From contig CAZYIE010000009.1 in the NCBI GenBank assembly GCA_964646755.1, positions 25,199 to 89,198 on the forward strand: a DNA stretch of 64,000 bases, written 5' to 3'. Origin of the DNA: MVRV01 sp964646755 (lineage in GTDB: Bacteria > Desulfobacterota > Syntrophia > Syntrophales > Smithellaceae). Both the position numbers and the translations under genes were made by a program. Below are positions 40,168 to 47,984 of this stretch, piece by piece. The stretch's first letter is position 1; every line of letters starts with the position of its first letter. Below the pieces are notes generated by a model that saw only the letters and a program-made list of their open reading frames with translations, did not search any database and was not told the origin of the DNA.

Positions 40168-40893
40168 ATGGCTGAAGAAATTAAGGCAGGGTGCGCCAGA
40201 CCCACCGGCGGCCCGGTCGGAGGGAAAGTCACCGCTAAGAAAGAAACCCAACAACAAACAGTCATTCAGGAGGTGAAGAGCATGGTCACTGTCGGCAAGA
40301 AGGCGCCGGATTTCACGGCGCCAGCGTATTCTAAAGGCAAATTCATTAATGTTCAACTGTCCGAGTTTCTAGGCAAATGGGTCGTTTTATGTTTCTATCC
40401 CGGTGACTTTACTTTCGTCTGAGCCACTGAAATCTCGGCGGTCGCTGAGAAATATCCTGAATTTCAAAAATTAGGCGTTGAAGTTCTCTCCATGAGCGTG
40501 GATAGTGTTTTTGTTCATAAGATGTGGAACGACCATGAACTGGCCAAAATGGTCAAGGGCGGCATTCCCTTCCCCATGCTCTCCGACGGCGGAGGTAAGG
40601 TGGGCAGTATCTTCGGCGTATATCTGGAAGACGCAGGCGTGGAAGCCCGTGGCAGATTCATCATCGATCCCGACGGTGTCATTCAGGGTTTTGAAGTCCT
40701 GACCCCGCCGGTGGGACGCAACGTTATGGAAAGCATCCGGCAGATTCAGGCTTTCCAGCACGTCCGCAAAACCAAGGGCGCCGAGGCCACACCTTCAGGC
40801 TGGAAACCCGGCAAGCCCACACTTAAGCCCGGCCCGAATCTCGTGGGCCGTGTCTGGGAAGTCTGGAAAACCGGCATGGCGTTTGATGATTAA
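40168..40893 (+). CDS. Selenocysteine-containing peroxiredoxin (UGA read as Sec)
   Basis: An AhpC/TSA-type peroxiredoxin of 241 residues if the TGA at 40420-40422 is read as selenocysteine. The sequence around it is PGDFTFV-U-ATEISAVAEKY, so the UGA stands exactly where the peroxidatic Cys of the family belongs. The frame stays open and conserved to 40893. A SECIS-like hairpin follows at 40433-40450. The C-terminal region reads EATPSGWKPG where 2-Cys enzymes have a resolving Cys (EVCPAxWKPG), so the enzyme probably needs an external reductant. There are two in-frame starts with good ribosome sites: 40168 (AAAGGAGG) and 40282 (AGGAGGTGAAG). The latter places Sec at residue 47. A strong hairpin terminates the gene. 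Confidence 0.92.
40433..40450 (+). promoter_or_regulatory. Bacterial SECIS element of the peroxiredoxin
   Basis: TCTCGGC and GCTGAGA form a 7-base-pair stem (one G-U pair) closed by a GGTC loop. The stem begins 10 bases after the UGA and the loop 17 bases after it, matching the spacing of known bacterial SECIS hairpins, whose loop carries GU. Confidence 0.85.
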
Positions 40894-40897
40894 ACAT

Positions 40898-40946
40898 AAG
40901 AACAATAGGCTGGCGGCAATTATATCACCGCCAGCCTATTGTTCTT
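40898..40946 (+). terminator. Strong hairpin terminator after the peroxiredoxin
   Basis: A perfect 19-base-pair stem (40898-40916 with 40928-40946) and an 11-base loop, right after the TAA stop; the 3' arm ends TTGTTCTT. Confidence 0.75.
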
Positions 40947-41074
40947 CGTAAATTGTATAAATTTAATTAAAACGGACATTAATTATAGTTCTTTTATAGA
41001 TGATTATGTTATAATTAATTTGAAAATTGGTTTTTTTAATTAACTTTAATCTTTTATTCAAAGGAGGTTGCAAC

Positions 41075-41971
41075 ATGAAAAGCAATGTTTTGTCCAAACT
41101 CCTTCCCCTGATTTTATTAACTCTCTTAATACCTTGTCTTGGCCAAACACGCGAGATTGAACCTATTGTTTCCACCGACTGGCTCCTGACCAATATCAAC
41201 AATCCTAAATTGATTATTCTCGATGTCCGCCGGGTCGAAGACTACCGGAAGGGGCACATCCCCGAAGCACTTAGCGCCTTTTACGGTGCGTGGGCATATC
41301 AAAAGGATGGACTTTATTCACAGCTTCCCGAACAGGATGATCTTGACGACGCAATCGGCTATGTCGGAATCAGTGTTAATTCCTGGGTTGTCGTCACCGG
41401 AAAAATGGATACTCCCCGGTTGAGTTATCAAAGTGCACGTGTCGCCTGCACACTGCAATACGCCGGTGTCAAAAATGTCGCGCTCCTGGATGGCGGCATG
41501 AACAAGTGGTATAAAGAAAAGAAACCCTTGTCGACAGATTTGGTGCGCACTACAGCAAAACCATTTCGTGGCAAATATAACAAAGCCTTATTCGCCGATA
41601 AGGAATTCATTCAGGAACATTTGGGCAAGATTATTATACTGGACGTCCGCGAAGCAGAATTTTTTTCCGGACAAAAAAAGATGGATTGCATTCCCAAAAC
41701 AGGGAGGATACCAGGCGCTTTTAATATGCCCACATCCTGCGCCTTTAACGAAGATAAAACGTTTAAGAACAAAAAAGAACTGGCTGCTATCGCGGAAGCG
41801 GCCGCAGGGAAAGACCGCTCCAAGGAAATCGTTACGTATTGTGATATCGGCCAGTGTTGCCCGACTTGGTCATACCTTTTAACCGAAGTCCTGGGTTACA
41901 CCAACGCCAAACTCTATCTGGGTTCTATGCAGGATTGGATGCAGGGCATAAATGCACCCGTCAAGCAATGA
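41075..41971 (+). CDS. Exported double-rhodanese protein (sulfurtransferase)
   Basis: A 298-residue protein with a signal peptide (residues 1-23, LLPLILLTLLIPCLGQ; the Cys could be a lipobox) and two rhodanese domains. The first lacks an active-site Cys loop (VVVTGKMDTPRL), and the second has the catalytic loop VTYCDIGQCCPTWS (about residue 265). It resembles thiosulfate sulfurtransferase SseA-type proteins and the gene at 52129 (same start IVSTDWL/IVSTDDL and same spacing), so the two are paralogues. The ATG at 41075 follows AAAGGAGGTTG. It lies upstream of the YeeE/YedE thiosulfate-type transporter, suggesting extracytoplasmic sulfane-sulfur chemistry. Confidence 0.88.
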   Translation: MKSNVLSKLLPLILLTLLIPCLGQTREIEPIVSTDWLLTNINNPKLIILDVRRVEDYRKGHIPEALSAFYGAWAYQKDGLYSQLPEQDDLDDAIGYVGISVNSWVVVTGKMDTPRLSYQSARVACTLQYAGVKNVALLDGGMNKWYKEKKPLSTDLVRTTAKPFRGKYNKALFADKEFIQEHLGKIIILDVREAEFFSGQKKMDCIPKTGRIPGAFNMPTSCAFNEDKTFKNKKELAAIAEAAAGKDRSKEIVTYCDIGQCCPTWSYLLTEVLGYTNAKLYLGSMQDWMQGINAPVKQ

Positions 41972-42075
41972 GATCACCTCGACATGAGGAAGTAAGGGAG
42001 CAAAAACAAGGCTGTTAATGTCGTATAAAGGTTTGGGTGACCCACTTTAACCAATCAATCAGGAGGTGAAGGTTT

Positions 42076-42603
42076 ATGAATGTTTTTCGTGAAAAAACAT
42101 GGTCCCCTTATGCCGCCGGTGCGCTGGCAGGCCTTCTGCTGGTCCTGTCCGTTTTTCTAACCGGAAAATACTTCGGCGCCTCGACGACCTTTGTCCGTGC
42201 CGCGGGCTTTGTCGAGCAGGTCGTAGCGCCGGAGAAAGTGGCCGGCATGGAGTACTTCCTTAAAGAGAAGGCAAAGGTCGACTGGCAGTTTATGTTCGTG
42301 GTCGGGGTGCTTTTCGGTTCCCTGGCATCCGCCTGGATTTCGAAAGAAAAGCGGGCCGTAGCGGTACCTTCAATGTGGGAGGGTCGTTTCGGGCCTTCCC
42401 GTGTGCGACGCTGGGTTGCTGCTTTTCTGGGAGGTATCGTTGTAATGTTCGGGGCGCGTCTTGCAGACGGGTGCCCGAGTGGACATGGACTGAGTGGTCT
42501 GGCCCAGATGGCCATTAGTGGTTACGTTTCCCTTATATGCTTTTTCCTGGCCGGTATCGTCATAGCCGCAATTCTTTATAGAGGAGGAAGCTATAATGAA
42601 TGA
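42076..42603 (+). CDS. YeeE/YedE-type transporter subunit (first half)
   Basis: A 175-residue membrane protein with four or five helices and the family motif ARLADGCPSGHGLSGLAQMA (about residue 130), whose conserved Cys lies in the pore in thiosulfate transporters of this family. Single-polypeptide homologues have two such repeats; here the second repeat is the next gene, which overlaps by 8 bases. The pair should act together as a heteromeric thiosulfate (or related sulfur-anion) permease. A good AGGAGGTG ribosome site is present. Confidence 0.87.
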   Translation: MNVFREKTWSPYAAGALAGLLLVLSVFLTGKYFGASTTFVRAAGFVEQVVAPEKVAGMEYFLKEKAKVDWQFMFVVGVLFGSLASAWISKEKRAVAVPSMWEGRFGPSRVRRWVAAFLGGIVVMFGARLADGCPSGHGLSGLAQMAISGYVSLICFFLAGIVIAAILYRGGSYNE

Positions 42604-43123
42604 ACTGCTAAGCGGTGCCATTACGGGAATCCTCTTTGGATTTATCATGCAGAAAGCCCAGGTCATCCGGTACGACCGTCAGCTGGGCGCTCTTCGCTTC
42701 CAGGACATGACCATTGTTAAATTCATGTTGACTACAATCCTGGTTGCCATGGTGGGTATCTATCTTCTTTTGGATCTAGGGTTCATTAAACTTTCCATTA
42801 AACCGTTAATTCTGGGTGGAAACGTGCTGGGTGGCCTGATTTTTGGTATTGGATGGGGCATTGTGGGATATTGCCCGGCCACAGCGATGGGAGCTCTGGG
42901 AGAAGGGCGTTACGACAGTGCTTTCGGCCTGGTGGGGATGATTCTGGGAGCGGGAATCTACGCCGAGTTCTATCCCCTGCTGAAAGGAACGGTGCTGACC
43001 TGGGGAAACTTCGGGAAGATCACTCTGCCTACCGCTCTGGGAATTAATCACTGGTTCGTTATTATCATCTTATGCGTGGCTTTTGTCAGTCTCTTCCGCT
43101 GGTTTGAGAAAAAGGGACTTTAA
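42596..43123 (+). CDS. YeeE/YedE-type transporter subunit (second half)
   Basis: A 175-residue membrane protein carrying the second repeat of the YeeE/YedE fold with GIGWGIVGYCPATAMGALGE (about residue 85), where the Cys-Pro pair is the conserved pore motif. It overlaps the first half by 8 bases, so translation is coupled. The rhodanese upstream may process the imported sulfur compound or take sulfur before import. The following stretch to the FdnI-like gene contains an 11-G run and no gene. Confidence 0.87.
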   Translation: MNELLSGAITGILFGFIMQKAQVIRYDRQLGALRFQDMTIVKFMLTTILVAMVGIYLLLDLGFIKLSIKPLILGGNVLGGLIFGIGWGIVGYCPATAMGALGEGRYDSAFGLVGMILGAGIYAEFYPLLKGTVLTWGNFGKITLPTALGINHWFVIIILCVAFVSLFRWFEKKGL

Positions 43124-43294
43124 ACTGCTGTCGCAAAACCGTGTTTTCATATGTCCGGCAACCGCTTGCCGCACCTCCGTTCGGTCGATGCTTTTCGACT
43201 AGACCGTTTTATGTATTTAATTCATTCCGGAATCCTGGTAGGCCGAGTCAAAAAACTTGGCCCACAAAAGGGGGGGGGGGATCCTGCCGACTTT

Positions 43295-44056
43295 TTATTC
43301 TTTGGCCTGAGGAGTTTTTTCCTCTTCCTGCACCGGAAGTACTTTATCTTCAATTTCCTCTGCAACTACACCGGAAATAGCCTGACCCTGTTCAATTTCA
43401 TTAACCCACAGAGAGTGACGGTGACGGGCGTAATCCAGGCGCACGGCTCCGCTAAAGATGCCGCGTACCATAGGCCAATTGGGCCTCAAGGCAATCGCCG
43501 CCATGTGCGCCAGAAAAGCCAGGAAAAACAGGATGAAAAAGATGTTGTGAATCCATGTGGCCCAGAGGAGAACCGTCTGGGACATATCCGGTGCGTAGAT
43601 GTTTTTATAAGTTTTTACCAGACCGGAAAGAATCAGCATCAATATTATAAAGGCCATGCCCACATATGCCAGTCGCTGCTCCGGCAGATATTTGTGCATC
43701 GGCGGTTCCTTCCCGATACCGATAAGACTTTTCATGACGGTAATCGACGCCGCCAGATCGCCCTTCTGAGGGATCATGCCATTCTCGCCGCGCATACCAT
43801 GGTAGAAAAGATGAAATATCCCCGCTGCCGTAAAAACCAGAGCTGCAGAGTAGTGCAGATACAATGATGTAATAAAATCAGCCGACCAGCCCAGACCAGG
43901 AACCGTGATGATATAGTAGCGCTTAGCAACGGGGAGCTCGAAGATTCCGGTTAGAAGAAGGATGAGACCGGAAATGGCCATGGCCCAGTGTTCAACAAGC
44001 TCTACGGCACTGTGGCGGACGATGAGATTTTTCCCCTCAAGTATTTTTTCAGCCAT
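43295..44056 (-). CDS. Formate-dehydrogenase-type cytochrome b subunit (FdnI-like)
   Basis: A 253-residue membrane protein with four main helices and the heme-ligand histidines of the family (RHSAVELVEHWAMAISG at the start, LHYSAALVFTAAGIFHLFYH, and HNIFFILFFLAFLAHMAAIA). It would carry two b hemes and pass electrons between an exported iron-sulfur subunit and quinone. It overlaps the FdnH-like gene upstream by 8 bases. The C-terminal 40 residues form a charged tail not found in E. coli FdnI. No catalytic molybdopterin subunit is encoded nearby. Confidence 0.87.
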   Translation of the reverse strand: MAEKILEGKNLIVRHSAVELVEHWAMAISGLILLLTGIFELPVAKRYYIITVPGLGWSADFITSLYLHYSAALVFTAAGIFHLFYHGMRGENGMIPQKGDLAASITVMKSLIGIGKEPPMHKYLPEQRLAYVGMAFIILMLILSGLVKTYKNIYAPDMSQTVLLWATWIHNIFFILFFLAFLAHMAAIALRPNWPMVRGIFSGAVRLDYARHRHSLWVNEIEQGQAISGVVAEEIEDKVLPVQEEEKTPQAKE

Positions 44057-45041
44057 TGTTTTTCTCCTCCTTTTTCACCAACTCTTTGCGGCGCGAAAAC
44101 CAATTGAGCGCTCCCGCCGCAGCAATCCCCAGAACGGGAGCAGCCAGAACTGCTTTTGCCAGGGGATCCGTGGCGGCCATTCGCCTCACTACCTGCGGTT
44201 TCATATCCGGTTGCCCCGGTTTTTTGCCCATGGTTTTGTTGATGAGTTCAAATGATACAGGAGACACATACAAGGTTGCTGTCCCGCCATTTTCAGTTTT
44301 GCCGTAGATGTAGCCGTTCATCGCGCTGGCGCGCTCCCCGGCAATTTTTTCAATTTCTTGACGCGGGCCGATAAGCAGAGCCTGCCGGGGGCAGGCCTCG
44401 ACACAACCGGGCAATTTCCCTTCTTGAAGACGGTCATTGCACAGATCGCATTTATACATGACGCCGTTGCCCATCAACCCCGGCAATACATGGAGATAGA
44501 GTCCCACACCGGACTGACGCTGGGGAATTTCCCAGGGACAGACATCTTTGCATTTCGCGCCGCCAAAACAAAGATTCTGGTCGATTACAACGGCGCCGTT
44601 TTTCTTCTTGGAATTCGCGGAAAATGGACAGATCGTTGCGCAGGCCGGGTTGTCGCAATGCATGCAGCGTCGGGGCACGAAAATCGTTTTCCCTTCGATC
44701 TGCGCTTTATGAACATAAATAAAATTATACGGCGTCAATCGGTTGGTAACTTCCTGCTTTTTTGACCAGTCTTCAATGGTTTTTCGCGGCCAGGGTTCGG
44801 GAATGTTTCCAGCAACCTGCGGAATTTTATGTTTATTGATGGCCCTGCAAGCACCGACACAGGCCGGAGTTTGCAGGTTTTTACAGCCATCGCAAAGGCT
44901 CAGATCGATGAGGGTCGATAATTGTTCCTCTGTCCGGGCAAATACCGTTTTCGGTAGACTCACCCCAGTCAAAGCCGCCGCCCCGGCACTGATCTTTAAA
45001 AATGACCGCCGGCTTATACTAAAATTTTTCTTTTCCTTCAT
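44049..45041 (-). CDS. TAT-exported 4[4Fe-4S] electron-transfer subunit (FdnH-like)
   Basis: A 330-residue iron-sulfur protein with a twin-arginine signal (SISRRSFLKISAGAAALTGV), several Cys clusters (CDGCKNLQTPACVGAC, CMHCDNPACATIC, CFGGAKCKDVC, CDLCNDRLQEGKLPGCVEAC) and a C-terminal hydrophobic anchor (about residues 290-312). The layout matches the beta subunits of formate dehydrogenase-N and related DMSO-reductase-family enzymes. With the cytochrome b it forms a quinone-linked module, but the catalytic subunit is missing here, so the partner may be one of the exported flavoproteins or cytochromes encoded next to it. That link is inference. Confidence 0.87.
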   Translation of the reverse strand: MKEKKNFSISRRSFLKISAGAAALTGVSLPKTVFARTEEQLSTLIDLSLCDGCKNLQTPACVGACRAINKHKIPQVAGNIPEPWPRKTIEDWSKKQEVTNRLTPYNFIYVHKAQIEGKTIFVPRRCMHCDNPACATICPFSANSKKKNGAVVIDQNLCFGGAKCKDVCPWEIPQRQSGVGLYLHVLPGLMGNGVMYKCDLCNDRLQEGKLPGCVEACPRQALLIGPRQEIEKIAGERASAMNGYIYGKTENGGTATLYVSPVSFELINKTMGKKPGQPDMKPQVVRRMAATDPLAKAVLAAPVLGIAAAGALNWFSRRKELVKKEEKNNG

Positions 45042-45090
45042 GATATTCCTTTCTTTTCTTCCTGTCCCCGACCGGACATGCTGGTTTCAC

Positions 45091-45180
45091 TCAGGTGGAA
45101 ACCCCCAAACGGGGCAAAAGCCATCCCTGGAAGAAGAACCACAACGCAATTATAAAGATAAAAATCAAAAAGTCACTCAT
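45091..45180 (-). CDS. Tiny membrane protein of 29 residues
   Basis: The product starts MSDFLIFIFIIALWFFFQGW and ends LLPRLGVST. It is one hydrophobic helix with a short polar end. It lies between thioredoxin (stop 45202) and the FdnH-like gene (start 45041), on the same strand, with a GGGGGT ribosome site 6 bases before the ATG. The pattern of one helix followed by LPxLGVxT recalls small proteins I associate with sulfur and electron-transfer loci in Desulfobacterota, though I cannot name a family. It may be an accessory subunit of the FdnHI-like complex. Confidence 0.6.
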   Translation of the reverse strand: MSDFLIFIFIIALWFFFQGWLLPRLGVST

Positions 45181-45201
45181 TTTTATTTACCCCCACAACG
45201 G

Positions 45202-45537
45202 TTAGTTCAGGTTACGATCAATTAGATCGGCCAATTGATTCTTTGAAGCCATACCAACACTGGTATCTTTTACCTTACCATCCTTGATCATCAGCAGAGT
45301 CGGGATACTTCTGACACCATATTGCCCCGCTGTCCGGGGATTATCATCGACATTAACTTTCACAACATTCACCCGATCACCATACTCACCCGCCAGTTCC
45401 TCAAGAATCGGCCCAATAGCCCGGCAAGGACCGCACCACGGCGCCCAGAAATCTACCAGAGCTGGTTTATCTCCCTTTAAAACCATGGCCTCGAAATTAC
45501 TATCATCCGCATGTTTGATCAATTCTTGCGTACTCAT
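45202..45537 (-). CDS. trxA: Thioredoxin
   Basis: A 111-residue protein with the thioredoxin fold and active site WAPWCGPCRA (about residue 34), the cis-Pro turn RSIPTLLMI and a final helix (LADLIDRNLN). It reduces disulfides in the cytosol and may serve as reductant for the selenocysteine peroxiredoxin or the sulfurtransferases. It is the first gene of the minus-strand group with the small membrane protein and the FdnHI-like pair, and is divergent from the FNR-type regulator. The FNR-like site lies about 105 bases upstream. AGGAGG precedes the ATG. Confidence 0.95.
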   Translation of the reverse strand: MSTQELIKHADDSNFEAMVLKGDKPALVDFWAPWCGPCRAIGPILEELAGEYGDRVNVVKVNVDDNPRTAGQYGVRSIPTLLMIKDGKVKDTSVGMASKNQLADLIDRNLN

Positions 45538-45641
45538 TTTTCTTTCCTCCTGACATATAAACTTGTTTTGTTTCTCTTGGCGCTGTGTTAATTATTCCCT
45601 GCGCTCGAGTGTATGATTACACTTTATTTTCCCAGGCGTCA

Positions 45642-45655
45642 TTGATCTGAATCAA
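45642..45655. promoter_or_regulatory. FNR-type box between trxA and the FNR-like regulator
   Basis: TTGATCTGAATCAA is a perfect match to TTGAT-N4-ATCAA. It lies just before the regulator gene and would allow autoregulation and control of the divergent trxA-FdnHI group. It overlaps the first possible ATG (45655), which argues for the ATG at 45676. Confidence 0.75.
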
Positions 45656-45675
45656 TGAGGAAAGAAATATTTTTT

Positions 45676-46356
45676 ATGGATATTATCAAGCAAATACAAG
45701 ATGTTGCTTTGTTTCGGGGAGTGTCGACAGAAAATCTAAAGCTCTTGGCAGCCCGGGCAATATACAAAAAATTCAAGCCGGGTGATTTATTAATTGGTGA
45801 GGCCGATCCAATCCGGGCATTTTATGTCGTCATCTCCGGACGATTAAAACTCTCCAAGAGTTCTCCGGAGGGTCGGGAACAGACGCTATCGCTTTTGGGA
45901 CCGGGCGATCCTTTTGGATTGTGCACAGCATTTGCCACGGATTCTTTTCCTGCCAACGCCATGGCTCTGGAAGAAGGTGCGGTTATGATTATTCCCGGCC
46001 AGTTCATGGAAACCATAGCGAGAAAAGAACCGGAACTGCTGCTAAATATCATCCAGATACTATCCCAACGCCTTAAAGAATCCATGACTCTTATCGAATC
46101 TCTGGCGCTCAAAGAGATACCGGGACGGCTGTCATCTTTTCTTCTTCACGCTCTCCCCAATGAGGCAAAAGAGAAGAAAAACAAACTGGAATTGACAATC
46201 TCGCAGCGGGAACTCGCTAAGATACTCGGAGCGACCCCCGAGGCACTTTCCAGGACATTGAGAAAAATGAGCAACGAGGGAATCCTTGCCATGGAAGGCC
46301 GCATGATCAATATTCTGGACAGGAAGGCTATAGAAGAATTGGCCGAAGGCGAGTAA
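45676..46356 (+). CDS. CRP/FNR-family transcription regulator
   Basis: A 226-residue regulator with an N-terminal cyclic-nucleotide-binding-fold domain (KFKPGDLLIGEADPIRAFYV) and a C-terminal winged helix. The recognition helix reads TPEALSRTLRKMSNEG, with the E..SR residues that in FNR read the TTGAT half-site, in agreement with the box just upstream. The N-terminal Cys cluster of classical FNR is missing, so it senses something other than oxygen via a [4Fe-4S] cluster: perhaps heme, NO or a sulfur compound. The start at 45676 is preferred to 45655 because the latter lies in the operator and GAGGAAAG is suitably placed. Confidence 0.88.
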   Translation: MDIIKQIQDVALFRGVSTENLKLLAARAIYKKFKPGDLLIGEADPIRAFYVVISGRLKLSKSSPEGREQTLSLLGPGDPFGLCTAFATDSFPANAMALEEGAVMIIPGQFMETIARKEPELLLNIIQILSQRLKESMTLIESLALKEIPGRLSSFLLHALPNEAKEKKNKLELTISQRELAKILGATPEALSRTLRKMSNEGILAMEGRMINILDRKAIEELAEGE

Positions 46357-46368
46357 TACCAAATAAAA

Positions 46369-46406
46369 ATAGCGGAAGAAAATGCTTAAGCATTTTCTTC
46401 CGCTAT
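46369..46406. terminator. Bidirectional terminator
   Basis: A perfect 38-base palindrome (19-base arms starting ATAGCGGAAG) between the convergent ends of the FNR-type regulator and the flavoprotein gene. A-rich and T-rich stretches at the flanks and in the stem suit termination from both sides. Confidence 0.8.
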
Positions 46407-46415
46407 CATCGAAAT

Positions 46416-47984
46416 TTAACTCCAGGCTTTCTCCGCCGCCGCGTTTTTACCGGCGATGCGGCCGAAAATTATACAATCAAGCGTTGCACAGCTGCCCAGC
46501 CGCACAGCACCGTGTACACCGCCGGTGAATTCGCCGGCTGCGTAGAGTCCGGCAATCGGCTTATCCGTCATGACATCCAGCGCCTGCGCTTTGGTATTAA
46601 TATTCACCCCACCCATACAGTGATGAATCTTTGGCGTAAGGCGCAAAGCATACCAGGGTCCGGGGCCAAGGGGTTTTTGATTTTTCTGGAGATACCTGCC
46701 CCATTCTGAATCCTTGCCTGCAAGCACTCCTTTGTTGAAATTCTCAATAGTTTCTTTGAGGGAATCAACCGGACAATTATATGCCGCCGCCATCTGTTCC
46801 AGAGTGTCATATTTTTTGACAACACCTCTTTCCAGCAATGGAGGCAGTGATTCTGCTATTAATTTTTCACCCAGCGAATAACCATAAGCGTCCGTGAAAG
46901 CAATGCATTTATTCCCTACACGAATGATCGCGTCAGCACGGATTTTCCGATCGGCTAATTCATTGACAAAACGTTTACCTGTTTTCGTATCGACCCAAAG
47001 GCCGTACATGGCGGCACAGAGCTGCGCAAAAAACGGCGACAGTCCCATCCCCTTTTCATCCGGGCTGCCCCACGGGCCAAGCTGAATCCAGGAAAGCTGT
47101 ATCGGTGTGCAACCAATGCGGAAGGCTTCACGCATTGATTCCGCAGTTGCACCTGGTTGATTGGTGCTGGGAAATTCGGTCGTCAGGCGGGGGTCCTGAA
47201 TAGTACGGAAAGATACATCATTGCCGAAACCGCCTGTGGCCATAACAACCGCTTTCCTGGCTTTAATATTTTTAATTTTTCCACTATCGGACTTAGGAAA
47301 AACGTATTTTTCCCGAATCTGCACACCTTTGACTCTCCCGTCCTTATCGCGGTATATCTGGGTGAGGATGCTCTGCATTTTCGGCACAACCCCCAGTTCC
47401 TTGAGTTTAAGCAGTTGCTGCTGAACAATCGCCGAACCACTTTGATTGTAGGTGCTGTACATCCGGGGAACAGAATGTCCGCCTTCCTGCGACAACTTAT
47501 CTTTGTACTTCACTCCCAGTTCATTAATCGTCCACTGAACTGTTTCGTTGGACTTGTCGGCAACCATTCTGGCCAGCTCGGGATGATTCAGGTTCAAACC
47601 GGCAGTTAACATATCCTTGTATAGCAGATCCGGCGAATCCTTGATGCCTTGTTCCTGTTCCTTGGGCGATCCAGCTGCGGAGACAACACCGCCGTTGATA
47701 ATTGAATTTCCACCCGGTGTGCGCATCTTTTCCAGAATTACAACGGATGCCCCCAGCTTCTTTGCTTCATATGCGGCAGCCAGTCCCGCAAAACCACTGC
47801 CGACGACCACAACATCATACGTTTCATCCCACTTTGTCGGCATGGTTGTGCATGCCGCTTCCGCTGTCCAGGGCTTTAAAGCCAGACCACTGGTTGCCAG
47901 ACCTGCTACTGCAGCGGCCCCCCCGGCTGTCTTTAAAAAATTCCTTCGACTAAGCGCTTTGGAAAGTTTTTTGTCCTCTGTCAT
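46416..47984 (-). CDS. TAT-exported flavoprotein of the fumarate reductase/flavocytochrome c family
   Basis: A 522-residue FAD protein with a twin-arginine signal (SRRNFLKTAGGAAAVAGLA) and cleavage near residue 43. FAD is bound by YDVVVVGSGFAGLAAAYEA and GGNSIINGG. The substrate pocket shows HHCMGGVNIN and GAVRLGSCATLDC, positions that hold catalytic His and Arg in flavocytochrome c fumarate reductases. There is no heme domain, so electrons must come from a separate cytochrome. It is a paralogue of the divergent gene at 48617. The substrate may be fumarate, another enoate, or a different acceptor. Confidence 0.87.
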   Translation of the reverse strand: MTEDKKLSKALSRRNFLKTAGGAAAVAGLATSGLALKPWTAEAACTTMPTKWDETYDVVVVGSGFAGLAAAYEAKKLGASVVILEKMRTPGGNSIINGGVVSAAGSPKEQEQGIKDSPDLLYKDMLTAGLNLNHPELARMVADKSNETVQWTINELGVKYKDKLSQEGGHSVPRMYSTYNQSGSAIVQQQLLKLKELGVVPKMQSILTQIYRDKDGRVKGVQIREKYVFPKSDSGKIKNIKARKAVVMATGGFGNDVSFRTIQDPRLTTEFPSTNQPGATAESMREAFRIGCTPIQLSWIQLGPWGSPDEKGMGLSPFFAQLCAAMYGLWVDTKTGKRFVNELADRKIRADAIIRVGNKCIAFTDAYGYSLGEKLIAESLPPLLERGVVKKYDTLEQMAAAYNCPVDSLKETIENFNKGVLAGKDSEWGRYLQKNQKPLGPGPWYALRLTPKIHHCMGGVNINTKAQALDVMTDKPIAGLYAAGEFTGGVHGAVRLGSCATLDCIIFGRIAGKNAAAEKAWS

